Below, in pieces: positions 54,247 through 64,000 of a DNA stretch of 64,000 nt. A model generated the notes under the pieces. The model searched no databases. It was given only the letters and a program-made list of their open reading frames with translations, and was not told the origin of the DNA. The stretch covers positions 1 to 64,000 of the forward strand of contig SMMW01000273.1 of assembly GCA_004794655.1 (NCBI GenBank), in the 5' to 3' direction. Position 1 is the stretch's first letter. Each line of letters starts with the position of its first letter. The DNA is from Marisa cornuarietis. Lineage: Eukaryota > Mollusca > Gastropoda > Architaenioglossa > Ampullariidae. The translations under genes and the position numbers were made by a program.

Positions 54247-54446
54247 TTAATGTCTTGTGGAGGCAAACCGTATATATCCGGCTTTTTGGCCCGTAAAATA
54301 AAGCTGGCATCTGCTTTCACAGTTGCGAAATCGGCGGCCGCTGGCACCTTTAAATGCCAGCAGCCAGCTGTCTGGAACAGCAGCTACTGGCCCTTCAACC
54401 CTTCCTTTGCCTCCTCCAGGAACTCCACCACATGGAAATAGGCCAT
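54247..54446 (-). CDS. DUF4806 gene, candidate first coding exon (frame-broken)
   Basis: Acceptor 'gtttttttctgcag' and donor GTAAGT are strong. It opens exactly with ATG: 'MAYFHVVEFLEEAKEGLKG', then a stop. A second frame continues with 'PVAAVPDSWLLAF', and a third with 'YGPKSRIYTVCLHKTL'. DUF4806 family proteins begin '--VVEF-EE---VAVVPSSWL', so the first two pieces look like one ancestral sequence split by frameshifts. Either the gene is decaying, or the assembly has small indels here. Confidence 0.5.
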
Positions 54447-54859
54447 CTGCAGAAAAAAACTCATGCAGCTTATAGGCATTTGAATATAAACATTCAAAAC
54501 CTATCTCTCCACACACATCACTGTTATATAGAATTTTTCAAACAAAAACATCTTTAGCAATCATTATTAAGCACATCCAGATTTTTCTCATAGAAATACC
54601 ACCTAACCTGATGTAAATTTTTAATGAGACCAGCATCATTAAAAACTATAGCCTAAATTAGCCTAAACTAAATTACCACTAGTAACAGAATAGAAATGTG
54701 TAAAGCAAGCATAAATAAACTATGTATGTGCACAGCATATTTGCACTGATAATTCAAATGCAGGTGTTAAACACACCATACCATGGTAAATTTTAGTGCT
54801 GATTACAATCTATAAGCCCTTGCACCACACATACTTGAACAAGATTTACAGTATATACA

Positions 54860-55101
54860 CTTTAGTACTGTTGGAAGTGTCACTGTCTGATTCACACTGA
54901 TCTTCTTGATCTAGGGTAAATCATCAAGAAAAGAAATCCATTCTATTTCATCTGCTTTACTTATTTTCTCTAGATTCTGCGGAGCTGAAACCAATGACGT
55001 ATGGATGCTAACACATCCCACTGAGTTATCGTCCTTTAGATCGTAATCGCAATTTATTTGAGGAAATGCTGCAGACAGCTCTGAATTCTCTGCATCATTA
55101 A
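54860..55101 (-). CDS. Unassigned exon-like open stretch
   Basis: After an acceptor 'attctttaacag', the minus strand reads 'VNDAENSELSAAFPQINCDY', 'VSIHTSLVSAP' and 'ISKADEIEWISFLDDLP', followed by a stop. In another frame 'LDQEDQCESDSDTSNSTKV' follows at once. The acidic, protein-like sense suggests a real exon with one frame break. It lies between the promoter region and the first DUF4806 coding exon. No family was recognised. Confidence 0.35.
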
Positions 55102-55312
55102 CTGTTAAAGAATTATTAAATTGCAAGAGTTAAGAACTGTGCTGCCCAACCTCTACTTCAGTCTGGAAAACTTCAGCATTTATAGTGTTCATGTACATGT
55201 ACTATTTAACTTCTGCTCTAATTTTTCTTCTCATAGCATAATATTCTGCATTAAATTTGGACATTGCTGAAAATAAAATCTAAATAACTATAGCTAAACT
55301 TTATATACGTAC

Positions 55313-55400
55313 TGTTATCGAAGAGTGAAGCAGATCAGCGATTGGAGATACTCAATTTTCAGTTGCTGTAGCAGAAAGGAATGAAAACGTGAAGCAACAA
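55313..55400 (-). other. Probable non-coding first exon of the DUF4806 gene
   Basis: A strong donor GTACGT at 55307-55312 on the minus strand follows directly downstream of the promoter-like region. No long reading frame is present, so it would be 5' UTR. Confidence 0.4.
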
Positions 55401-55560
55401 AAATTTAAAGATGGCGGGCATGCCACACACGTGTTTCCGGTCGCTGCGAGTGCCACGCATTGGCTAACAGCAGCATGGGCACACTGTACCATTGGTCGTT
55501 GAGACGGCACAAAATTGGACATAGGCCGGCACACGGTATTGTGGAATGGAGCTAGAACAG
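55400..55560 (-). promoter_or_regulatory. CpG-containing promoter region of the DUF4806 gene
   Basis: A local rise in GC and CpG inside an A/T-rich intron. It holds two inverted CCAAT boxes (ATTGG at 55459 and 55491, i.e. CCAAT on the minus strand), an E-box CACGTG (55428-55433), an ETS-like ttccgg (55435-55440) and a YY1-like aaagatggcgg (55407-55417). This combination marks TATA-less housekeeping promoters in animals. Confidence 0.6.
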
Positions 55561-55626
55561 GGCTTTAGTAGGCTATGACGGTAAACGTTGTCCAACCCCT
55601 GTCATTTCGGCTTTTCTGTGCTACTG

Positions 55627-56390
55627 GGGATTAAGCCTTAAATCTGATGGTAAAGCCCTATTCTCTTTAAACATGAAAAATAGCTACTGATGAGATGGCT
55701 TTAAACAGGGAAAAACAAAGAGCTTGCTGTAAAAAACTACTGGAGGGTATTCTAGAGACCAGGACAAGTAACTGAAATATGCATAACAGTAACAAATCTC
55801 TGAAACCAAGGACAAACTGGTGAGAGTTCACCTCGCAAGAGGTGCAACTGCATGGCATAGGTGTGTTTTTACCTTAGCCTAGTGAGAACTACCTCTTCCC
55901 ACCGCACAGGACGACACAAAGGCAGGTGGTCTGAAAGACAGGGAAGGGTGGCATGTAACTTGTTTTAGCCAAGAGTGTCCTAGTGGCGTTGCAACAGGGA
56001 CTGAACATAGGCGAGAGGGTAGATTTACTGTCTGATGATACCGTGAGTGTAATCTACCAGAAGACTGGTATGCAGCAAGACCAGGGGCCCAAATGAAAAC
56101 AATGTCTTTTTTTCTGTTGGAGAAGAGCTGCATGGATAGTATGAATCTGGATGAGGGGGTGATCAAAACGTTGGGAGGCAAAAGTTTGGAGCGCAGATAA
56201 TGAGTCTGAGATGATCAAAAGGTTTTGCTCCGAAAAGCTGTGGACATGCTACAAGGCTAGCAAGATGACGTGAAGTTCGGTAGAGAAAATAGAACAGCCA
56301 TCCGCAAGTCAGGCCGAAGAAGCCTGTTGCAGTTGGCAGGATGGAACTGCTGCTGCAGTTACAGGGCCACCGTTTGGGATTTTGGAGCCT
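55627..56390 (-). mobile_element. LINE fragment N (3' UTR to RNase H)
   Basis: Part of the 3' UTR, ORF2 C-terminus ('caaactggtgagagttcacc' region) and RNase H ('KKDIVFIWAPG' near 56090). No terminal tail is present at the left. It starts less than 100 bp upstream of the DUF4806 promoter region. Confidence 0.78.
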
Positions 56391-56835
56391 GTTAGGCCTG
56401 TTAGGAACATAGGTTATCGACCTTGACTGTTTTTAAGAAGCATGGGTTGTCACCCTTGGCTGTACAATATTAGGAATGCATGGTAGTGACCACGACTTAT
56501 GGAAGAGTGCATGACTGAACGAAATGTTCACTGGAGTCACTGTAGCTGTGGAGAACCCAGTTTTGTCATTCCCGAACAAGTCGTTGAGGTGGAAAGATGG
56601 TGTGGAGATTTTCTGTGTGAAAGAGTTTGGGAACGCAAGTGATTCCTTGCCTATTCAAGGTACTGGAGATGTTATTTTTTTATTATTGCTATGGTTATCT
56701 TTGTAACGGTTGGTGAAAGAATAATGCGGAATCTTAACATGTGGTCGAAAATTTTGCATTTAAAAAAAGTTTTTTTTGTGGTAACAAAGAGTAGTTGTGC
56801 ATTTGATTTGTGTATTCATTGAGTTGGAAGGATTT
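56391..56835. other. Intron, nothing recognised
   Basis: A repeated 'tgttaggcc' and phrases such as 'gcatgg-tgtcacc' around 56395-56500 suggest short internal repetition. No gene is seen. Confidence 0.35.
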
Positions 56836-56998
56836 GAGTCTGCATAGCCAGCACCAGCTGTCAAAAATTACAGAAGTCGTAACATCGCCTTCATCAGTGC
56901 AGTGTCTGCAGAGCCAACACCACCCGTCAAGGGTTACAGAAATCATAACTTCGCCGTCGTCAGCCTGCAGTGTCTGTATGGCCAGCACCAGCTGTAGT
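56836..56998. repeat. 66-68-bp tandem repeat, about 2.4 copies
   Basis: Units start 'gagtctgcatagcc' (56836), 'gtgtctgcagagcc' (56902) and 'gtgtctgtatggcc' (56970). The body shares 'agcaccagctgtcaa', 'ttacagaa' and 'cgcc-tc-tcag'. Confidence 0.75.
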
Positions 56999-57175
56999 GG
57001 ATCACCAAGTAGACAGTGTTAGTGGTACAAACATGGGAGAGAATTCAAAGTAACAGACAATAATAATAGAAAAGATGAAACCCATCGATGGGTCTTTTTG
57101 ATTTGTTGAGAGAAAGAACACATGTGGGACACAATGTTTGATGGTGTGCATTGTCTGTAGAGTGTGTGTGATCGT

Positions 57176-57245
57176 CAACAAGGCCACTCTGTCACCCATC
57201 CAGAGTGAGGTTGGGTGTCCACTCTCGGCACTAGGAGCTGGGGCT
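57176..57245 (-). mobile_element. LINE 5'-terminal fragment
   Basis: Matches 8603-8665 of LINE A ('tcacccatccagag-gaggtt', 'gggtgtccac', 'ggcactaggagc'). Only the first 70 bp of the 5' UTR remain. Confidence 0.8.
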
Positions 57246-57439
57246 AGCTGGGACACAAAATCCAACCCTTTCTCAAAGTCTACAATAAGCAATAATCCAG
57301 GGATATTAACATGTGGAAAGTAAACAATATCCCACCAACCTTGATCTGTTATAGCATTTGTATGAATCTATGTCTATGAATCATCTGTCCATCCCTGTCA
57401 ATTCACTATCCTCACTCTTATCACTTTCCTGATCTAGCA

Positions 57440-58520
57440 CTTGATGAAAATCTGAGGTGATCACTTGCATGTTGTCTGCATTGTCCAGTACTGAGAGGCA
57501 TGGATGGATATAAAGTCCTTAGGAGACAGTTGATGAAGATCTGAGACTTTCTCAGTCCACCTGACCTTAGAATATTTAGTTTTCACACAGATATTTCCTC
57601 TATTAGACCATGCTTCTACCACACTGTTGGTCCCAACAGATTGCTAGCACAGCAAAACTCTCCTTAGTAAGATCTTCTGACATCACACAGGGCAAACCTT
57701 TCAGTTTGCGCCTGTTATGGAGAAAATTTTAAACTTTTTTTTACTGACAAGCAATGGACAATGACAGTGTGCGGGCTGGATGTAGAACTGAACTGGTGTT
57801 GCTGACAATGCTGCTTGCTCACCTGATGCGCAACTTTGATGTCTGTGTTGTCCAGTTGTAGCCTGCCACGAAGAATGGCAAGCATTTTTCTGGCAGTCTG
57901 TGTTTCCTTTGTCTTTATTTTCGTCTTCAGGAATTCCCATTACACATATTTTATTCCATCAGGAATACTGCTCTAGTTTATTAATCTTGCCCTGCACAAT
58001 GGACACGTATGAATTTGCCTCGTTGACCTGATCTGTCAGTTCATTCACCTGTTCTTCATAACCAACAAGGCTTGCTTTCAGTCTGTCATTCCCCTTTTTG
58101 AGATCAAATATTTCTCCTCAAAATTCTTCTATGGACACCATCATTCACTGAAGCTGTTCAGTAACTTCACACAGCTTTTTCATTACATTTGTAAGTGAGA
58201 AAATGTCTTGTGCACTCACATCTCTACTGGCAGTTGAGACTATTTCGCTGCTTAGCTGATGGTTGTCATCTTTGACTGGTGTTGTAGCAATGTCTATGGC
58301 TGCCATAAATTGTTCGCCACTGGGAGACTGAGTTCCAGTGAGTTGGCGACTAAAAGGTTATTTTTATGCAATTTTTTCCTGATCCTTTTCAACAATGCAG
58401 ATCTCCTACTCTGCAGTGCTTCATTAGATGATGATAGTTCCTGGCTTGAGTCACTTGAGCTGATGACTTTGTGCTTCGTATCTACCATACTTTCCACCTC
58501 AGTCGACATTTCTCCCAAGG
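57440..58520 (-). pseudogene. Possible LINE ORF1-like relic with coiled coil
   Basis: Minus-strand pieces read 'DSSQELSSSNEALQSRRSAL' with 'LKRIRKKLHKNN' (charged), a region with regular hydrophobic spacing near 58000-58150, then 'LRGRLQLDNTDIKVAHQVSK' and 'HTVIVHCLSVKKSLKF'. The order resembles L1-type ORF1 proteins (coiled coil, then an RNA-binding fold with a 'V-RAHRVG' and 'RPIIV-F' block). Stops are frequent. A cellular origin is not excluded. Confidence 0.35.
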
Positions 58521-58559
58521 TGTTTTTTTTTTACTTTCGTCTCTTAAAAAAGTAGCCTC

Positions 58560-60650
58560 CAACTGCTCACAAAGGAGGCAAGGGTCACGTTAATCATTAT
58601 ATTTCACCTGATCCATCAAACATTGAGATCTGGCAATGCAAAATACTGGACCACAAAGAAAATAGGACCCACTCACATCACTAAGCGGTGTTCACCCGAC
58701 CCGATAATAAAATTGTCATATCTTTTAATTAGTTGCAGGATACTTCTGCATTATCTATTTTGGTGGCTTTATCACTGTATAAGACCATATAAAAGTATAC
58801 AAAAATCTTCAAGTCACAAGCACAATAAACTGAGAAAAATTTGTTGAGATTTGGTAACCGTTTTGATATAATTTTACATTATTTTAATTATATGAATTTT
58901 TAAATTATATTTAACTCACAATGTTTCAAGCACTGTACCTAGTGTTGTTTTATATATATAGATATCTTATCCTATTAATGTATATAAGTATGCCCTCAGT
59001 ATATATTGCTAGCGCATGAGCAACTGTAAATCTGGCATGTAATTATCCTTGTGGTTTCATAAATTTGTTTTTATTGTCTTGTACTATACCTCAGAAAGCA
59101 GGTGTTCTATTTACAAACATAAACTCAGTTTGTCTGATGTGTGTCATACACTCATGCAAAATGGCAACATTTTATGGGACTGGTCTTCCAGATTAATTTC
59201 CCGATCACATCGCAGCTTAAGTTAGCATGCAGATGAGTGGGTTAGGCCATCTCAAACAACTGTCCCCAAATGGCACACACAGGGCCAGACAGTAGTGTTA
59301 AGGTTCAATCAGAAGACAGAATTTCAGCATGACTATGCAGCATGGAATGTATGGTATAATCATAAAAATAAAGTCTATAGTTGATTTAAGCTAACATAAT
59401 GATTCATAGACTATTAAAACTATGATTTTAGTGATACTGACTTTTGTTTTCGTGAACAATGTCCATAAAATGGATATTATATGGAGGAGAAATAACATAT
59501 CTGACCTGTTATCTAATTAGCATACTGAAAGATAGGGAAATTAAAAATTTCATGTTATCCGAGTCAAAAATGATTTTGATGCTGGTGAGGCATGATTCTA
59601 ATTTTTGCAACTCTTTTTTCACTTAAACTCTTACATTAAATACTTCACCATTATTTACCAACATTGTTAAGTCTCTTGGTTTGAAAGGCCACGATCGTGG
59701 CTTTGCCGGGTAGCATGGGCAAGGCGATTTACATTACTTTTTATTGCAAAGTTCAACTTTTCTCTTTTCCAAAAATGTATAGGTTTCTTGGTCTAATGTT
59801 TATCTCAGAGCAGCAATAAAAAAAAACAAACTTCACCACTGTCATCTTCGCAGTCTTCAGTTATAAGCCAGTCATTGTAATGTTACATTTTTATCTTGAA
59901 CCAAGAGGGTTAAAGACACTTTTTGGTTAATTTTTCATGCCTTATGACCTATACCCAGATTCTTCCTGCGATTTATCTATCTGTGTACTTGAGCACTTTC
60001 AAATCTAAATATTTCCTTAAGTTTACAAGAAAACTATATTTAACAGATATGTTTTGTAATTTTAAAATGGTATTTCTTATGTTAGCTTGAATTATATGTC
60101 AGTTTTAGTGTAGGCTGTGAGCTTCTGAACTTAATGTTTTTAATATTTTTAAAGTTTGAATAAAAGAGTTCAGCTGAGCAGATGTGTGGCCAAAAAGATC
60201 ACGAGGCACAAAATTTGATATATAGCATAGCATCCAGGACATTTACTACATAATAGTTAATAGACTGAGCTAGTCTGCTAAAACAAAATTCAACAAAAAA
60301 GTAAAATAAAGAATGATCAAACATTTTAGAAGCAAATTATCAAATTAGAAACATGAATATTCTATTTCCTTTGATAATTTGAACTTTTCAATAACATTAG
60401 GAACAGACATGTGACTAGACACAATTAAAAATTTGTATTTTAGAATGGTTAATGAAGTATACATGCCGTATGTGCCCAGCTGCTTTGACATAGTGATCCA
60501 ATATGCACACTGAGACTGAATTGCCTAATTTTCAGTTAGGTCACCTTCTAAACTTGCTTTTGATCTACAAAAATGTACTATGACAAATGCAATTGAAATA
60601 TAAAAAATATGTAGGTCAAGGTTAAGGTTCATGACTTGGAATTTCGTATC
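58560..60650. other. Intron, nothing recognised
   Basis: About 2.1 kb of A/T-rich sequence with no supported exon, repeat or RNA gene. A short dyad 'ccacgatcgtgg' is at 59690-59701. Confidence 0.45.
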
Positions 60651-60668
60651 CTTCCATTAACAGCTCAC

Positions 60669-60874
60669 CTGCAGTGAATGACCAATGGAATATTCTTCTT
60701 CTGTCTATATGACCGCACAGTCTCAATCATGTCCCTGAGTGTCTTTGGACTAGAAGGCGTTCCATGGTCAGGCCAACCCATATAATGAAACTGGATCATG
60801 CTCTGGGAAACTCCATCTTTAGTTGCCGTTAGTTTTCTCATTACAAAATCCACTTGAATTGTCTCTTCACTGTC
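60669..60874 (-). CDS. Phosphatase exon: WPD loop and active-site Cys
   Basis: A 206-nt exon, acceptor 'agtatttctttacag', donor GTGAGC, leaving phase 2. It reads 'DSEETIQVDFVMRKLTAT', then 'QSMIQFHYMGWPDHGTPSSP', 'RDMIETVRSYRQKKNIP' and 'LVIHC'. The WPD motif carries the general acid Asp. The last full codon is the nucleophilic Cys. The Ser that follows is split across the intron with exon 48488-48554, and the phases match exactly. No in-window upstream exon was found. Confidence 0.97.
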
Positions 60875-60969
60875 CTGTAAAGAAATACTTCATTGCATAT
60901 AATTATCATCCAATATACTTCATTACAAATATGCATGCATCTCAGTATTATACAAGATTACATGAAAAC

Positions 60970-61743
60970 AAGCATGGCCAGGGGCCTAGATGAGAACAAT
61001 GTCCTTGTTGCAATGGAGAAGAGCTGCATGAATCATATGGATCTGGACCATGAGGGGTTGGTCGAAATGATAGTCAAAGGGACCTATAGGCAGTCACCTT
61101 AATCAGGCAGTCAACAAACTGCTTACCGCCCCAAGGCCTCTGAGGATTTCTGGCTGGCAAGAAATTGTCCAGTGCACAACCACTTGATGGCAGTGAAACC
61201 TGTATATTTTTAAACCCCTTGGCAATCGCAGATGGGGAGAGGGATGAGAGCGGCTGGGCCAGCTCCTCGCCTCAACAACAAGAAAATGGGACTAGGTGCC
61301 CTTAATATTCTTTCACACACTCTCACACACATCTTCACTGTACGAAATCTCATCCTCTCTTTTTCTCTTGCACAAGTTTGAATTTTTTTTAGCCATAATG
61401 AAATGGGTTTGTTTCAATCCTTCTGCTCGAGGGGATGTGACCAAGCGGTACCACTTAAGGCATTTCCAGCAGGGTCCCACCAGGGATACAGAAGGACTAT
61501 ACTCTGGCCTTCAGAAACAAAAACCAGATTGACCCCAGCTGCAGCCTTCTAGCAAAGTTAGGGCAATGCATAACCATCGTTTGATTGGTTTGGGCCACAC
61601 CAACCTCCCTTCTAGATGTCTGTGCCAAAAAGGTGTGTTGATATGATAGGTCGCAACCCATCAGGGACCTCAGCCTCCAACATCCCATCCTTCCTCAACA
61701 CGGGTTGCCCTGTACGGCAAAAGCAGGGGGGGGGCCTGAAGGA
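60970..61743 (-). mobile_element. LINE Q, left part (deletion derivative)
   Basis: 100 bp of RNase H ('ctagatgagaacaatgtcct', 'tggatctggaccatgagggg') are fused near 61073 to ORF1 sequence ('tcaccttaatcaggcagtca'), followed by the ORF1 N-terminus and 5' UTR. All of RT and endonuclease are missing. It is interrupted at 61743 by LINE P and resumes at 63874. Confidence 0.78.
61735..61743. repeat. Left target duplication of LINE P
   Basis: cctgaagga here, cctaaagga at 63874-63882 (one mismatch). Confidence 0.6.
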
Positions 61744-63873
61744 TGATTGGTTGGTTGTGTTTACCGCTGCGCCAGCGCAACTAAGGCTATATCATGGCGA
61801 GATAAAGTTATCTTACTTTAAAATGTTTAGGGACAAAACCCCCCAAATGATATAACATAACCATAACAATAAAAGCCAACACAAGGATCAAGAATAACAT
61901 AAAAGAGTGGGTAACATGTTAAAAAAAAGGGTGTTGTGGACCAAACGCCACCAATAAACCAATAAAACCATTAACTATCAAAGCATAAAAAAATTAAATC
62001 TTATGGTAAAGCCCTATCCTCCTTAAAAATGTAAAAATAACTGCCGATGGGACAGACCTAAACAAGGAAACAAGGAGCCTGCAGTAAAAAAAACTGCTGG
62101 TGGACACTCTGCAGTCCATAACAAGTAATAAAAACATGTACAACACTCAAAATTCCTTGACACTTAGGACAAATTGGTGGTGGTTCACCTTGTAAGAGGT
62201 GCAACTGCGTGGCAAGGGTGTGTCGTATTCTTAGTCTACTAAGAACTACCTCCTCCTGCCACACAGGATGGCATGAAGGCAGGTGGTCTGAAAGAAAGGG
62301 AAGGGTGGCATGTAACTTATTTTGGCCCAGAGTGTCCCAGTGGCGTTACCACAGGGACTGAAGCTAGGCCAGATTTGCAGTCAAATGAAACTAGAGAGGG
62401 TAATTTACCAGGACCACCGTTTGGGACTTTAAAGCCATCTGTAAAGATAGAACAGAATCCAGGATAGTCAGAGAGAAGTTCTTGAAAGCGCTGGAGAAAG
62501 ACGAGGTCACAGGTGTCGCCTTTCTTGAAAGCTGAAAGATCGAGATGGATCTCCAGAACAGGAAGAGTCCAAGATGGAGCTGGTAAGAGAGGGAGAGTCT
62601 TTACCTGCTGAATATCTACTCCAGCCTCTTGTAAGTGAGGTGCAGCATGGAGTGATAATGGTTTTTGCTCCTTGGTACGAATAGCATACAGGGCAGCATG
62701 CTGAGGTCCAAAGACGGCACCATAAGCAGGGTTTTCAGGGTGAGACTTCAAGCGACAGACATAGGATAGCATGAGTTTCAGACGTCGAAGGGACAGTGGA
62801 GGCTCTCCAGTTTCTGCGTACAGACTTTGTACGGACTTGAGGTGAATGGGATCGAGAATTTTTAGGTAGGACTCTCGAGCAGAGCCATAGATGATGGAGC
62901 CATAGTCTAGCTTGGAGCGGACCAGGGCGCGATACAGACAAAGCAGTACCGTGCGGTCCGCCCCCCAGCTGACATGGCCAACTACTTGCAGAACATCTAA
63001 GGCTTTAAGGCATGAAAGGCGTAGAGATCTGATGTGAGGAAGAAAAGATAGTTTACACTCGAAGATGACCCCAAGAAATTTTACTTCCTGAACCACTTTG
63101 AGTACCGTGCCATTGACAGAAATACAAGGGTCTGGAAACATGCCTCGTAGTTTACAAAAGTGGATGCATACTGACTTTTTAGGAGAAAGTTTGAAGCCAT
63201 TATTTGTCACCCACTTCTGCACACCATTTACACAGCTGAAGCCGGTGTTCAAGACATACGGACCTGCTCGGATGCTGTGAGCAAAGTCGTCTACATACAA
63301 TGAGGCCGCCAAATCTGGACAGACAGATGTTAAGATGGAATCTATTTTAATGTTAAAAAGAGCAGGTGATTGTATGCTGCCCTGCGGGACGCTCATTTCC
63401 TGTTCCTGAGGATCAGACAGGTCAGACCCCACACAAACTTGAAAAAGGGGTTGAGAAAGAAAGTTCTTGATGAAGAGAGGCATACGACCCCAGAAGCCAA
63501 GGGCGTGAAGGTCCAACAGAATACCTTGCTTCCTGGTAGTGTCTTACGCCTTCTCCAAGTCAAAGAAACCTCCTAATACATGCTCTTTACTGACAAATAC
63601 ATCTTCAACGAAAGTTTTAAAACAGACCAGATAGTCTAGGGATGCTTTGGTATTGTCTAAAGCCACATTGCAGGATGTAGAGGAGACCACGAGATTCAAG
63701 CTGCCAGGTGTGTCGGGCATTCACCATGCATTCCAGTGTTTTGCCTAGAAAACTAGAGCAATAGGTCTAAAAGGAGGAGGAGAGAGACCTTTGGATGATG
63801 AGTCAGCAGCTGATATGGGATGTTGTCTTTGCACTTTTAAAAGAGCCTGCTTCTGTTCAGATAGAGAGAAAGA
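61744..63873 (-). mobile_element. LINE P, 5'-truncated, inserted in LINE Q
   Basis: Tail (ttggttggttgtgtttaccg, 'cgccagcgcaactaaggcta'), 3' UTR, and ORF2 from the C-terminus to the RT fingers. It lies inside the 5' UTR of LINE Q with a 9-bp near-perfect duplication. Confidence 0.85.
62058..63800 (-). pseudogene. LINE P ORF2 remnant (RT, partial RNase H, knuckle)
   Basis: The RT part (63516-62400) has 'SVPQGSIQSPALF', 'SLYVDDFAHS', 'VKFLGVIFECKLSF' and 'SKLDYGSIIYGSARES' in one open frame of 399 codons. RNase H starts 'SIFTDGFKVPNGGP' and is then deleted to near its end. The C-terminal knuckle reads 'CPKCQGILSVVHVFITC'. At the motif A position the Tyr after 'EKA' is a stop codon (TAA near 63545). 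Unlike D and J, there is no 2-nt loss there. Confidence 0.85.
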
Positions 63874-64000
63874 CCTAAAGGAGGCCACAGAAAAAAAATC
63901 AAAAGAAAGGCATTATGGGGAAAAAAACAGGAGAAAGACCAATGTAGACAGAAGATAGGAAAGATAAAAACTATACTGTGACTGGGAGCGGGTTTGTTAG
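63874..64000 (-). mobile_element. LINE Q, right part (5' UTR, runs off the window)
   Basis: Matches the family 5' UTR ('aaaggaggccacag', 'gaccaatgtagacagaagat'). The 5' terminus is beyond the window or just at its edge. Confidence 0.75.

Larger units (their letters stand above)
11785..60874 (-). other. Host gene: PTP-PEST-type tyrosine phosphatase
   Basis: Seven minus-strand exons with canonical GT-AG borders and mutually consistent phases define one gene of at least 49 kb. The protein holds the second half of a classical PTP catalytic domain followed by a Ser/Thr/Glu-rich tail. The signature with Cys-Gly (HC-S-A-G-C-G-R-T-G) is typical of PTPN12/18/22, whereas most classical PTPs have V, I or another residue there. 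Known members dephosphorylate cytoskeletal and adhesion proteins in the cytoplasm. N-terminal exons lie beyond 64000, and the C-terminal end was not found. Introns are packed with retrotransposons, and one holds a complete DUF4806 gene. Confidence 0.88.

Overview
The window reads as a piece of an invertebrate animal genome, most likely a gastropod or other mollusc. That is an inference from intron-rich genes, A/T-rich introns, and dense, decayed non-LTR retrotransposons of the I/Nimbus type (endonuclease, reverse transcriptase, RNase H, plus a zinc-knuckle ORF1), mixed with RTE, CR1/L2-like and mariner relics and a tRNA-derived SINE. There is no prokaryotic-style gene organisation and no CRISPR, rRNA or functional tRNA gene that I can see.

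The host backbone is one gene on the minus strand spanning at least 60874 down to 11785. It is a cytoplasmic protein tyrosine phosphatase of the PTP-PEST group (PTPN12/18/22). Seven exons join with matching splice phases: 60669-60874 (WPD loop and P-loop Cys), 48488-48554 (rest of the P-loop, SAGCGRTG), 43170-43247 (Q-loop), 41316-41417 (end of the catalytic domain), then 34102-34138, 18254-18454 and 11785-11828 from the Ser/Thr/Glu-rich tail. The 5' exons lie to the right of the window. The 3' end was not found and lies left of 11785.

The 12.1-kb intron that splits the phosphatase signature motif contains a second gene on the same strand. It is a DUF4806-domain gene (about 55.5 to 51.1 kb) with its own CCAAT/E-box/YY1-like promoter region, a probable non-coding first exon, several coding exons, a stop codon and an AATAAA signal. 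Some of its exons show frame breaks, so it may be decaying or carry assembly indels.

Nearly everything else is transposon. 2810-8675 is a full-length I/Nimbus-type LINE with a perfect 16-bp target duplication. 18.9-34.0 kb is a nest: old LINE B, with a chimeric double-tailed LINE C/D inserted in its endonuclease and an RTE LINE inserted in its ORF1, followed by fragment E. 34.8-37.8 kb has LINE tails and a CR1/L2-like RT. 41.9-47.6 kb has LINE H and an old LINE I/K interrupted by LINE J. 48.8-50.7 kb has LINE tails carrying nested SINEs and a solo LTR. 55.6-58.5 kb has more relics. 60.9-64.0 kb is LINE Q interrupted by LINE P. A mariner relic sits at 15757-16853.

The most interesting signal is that the tRNA-derived SINE (9092-9282, 49348-49551) ends in the same roughly 45-nt sequence as the I/Nimbus-type LINE 3' ends. 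This suggests the SINE is copied in trans by that LINE. Other notable points are a covarying hairpin at the LINE 5' terminus, a shared disabling 2-nt deletion in two LINE copies, and an unexplained array of four 78-79-bp repeats at 40.1-40.4 kb.
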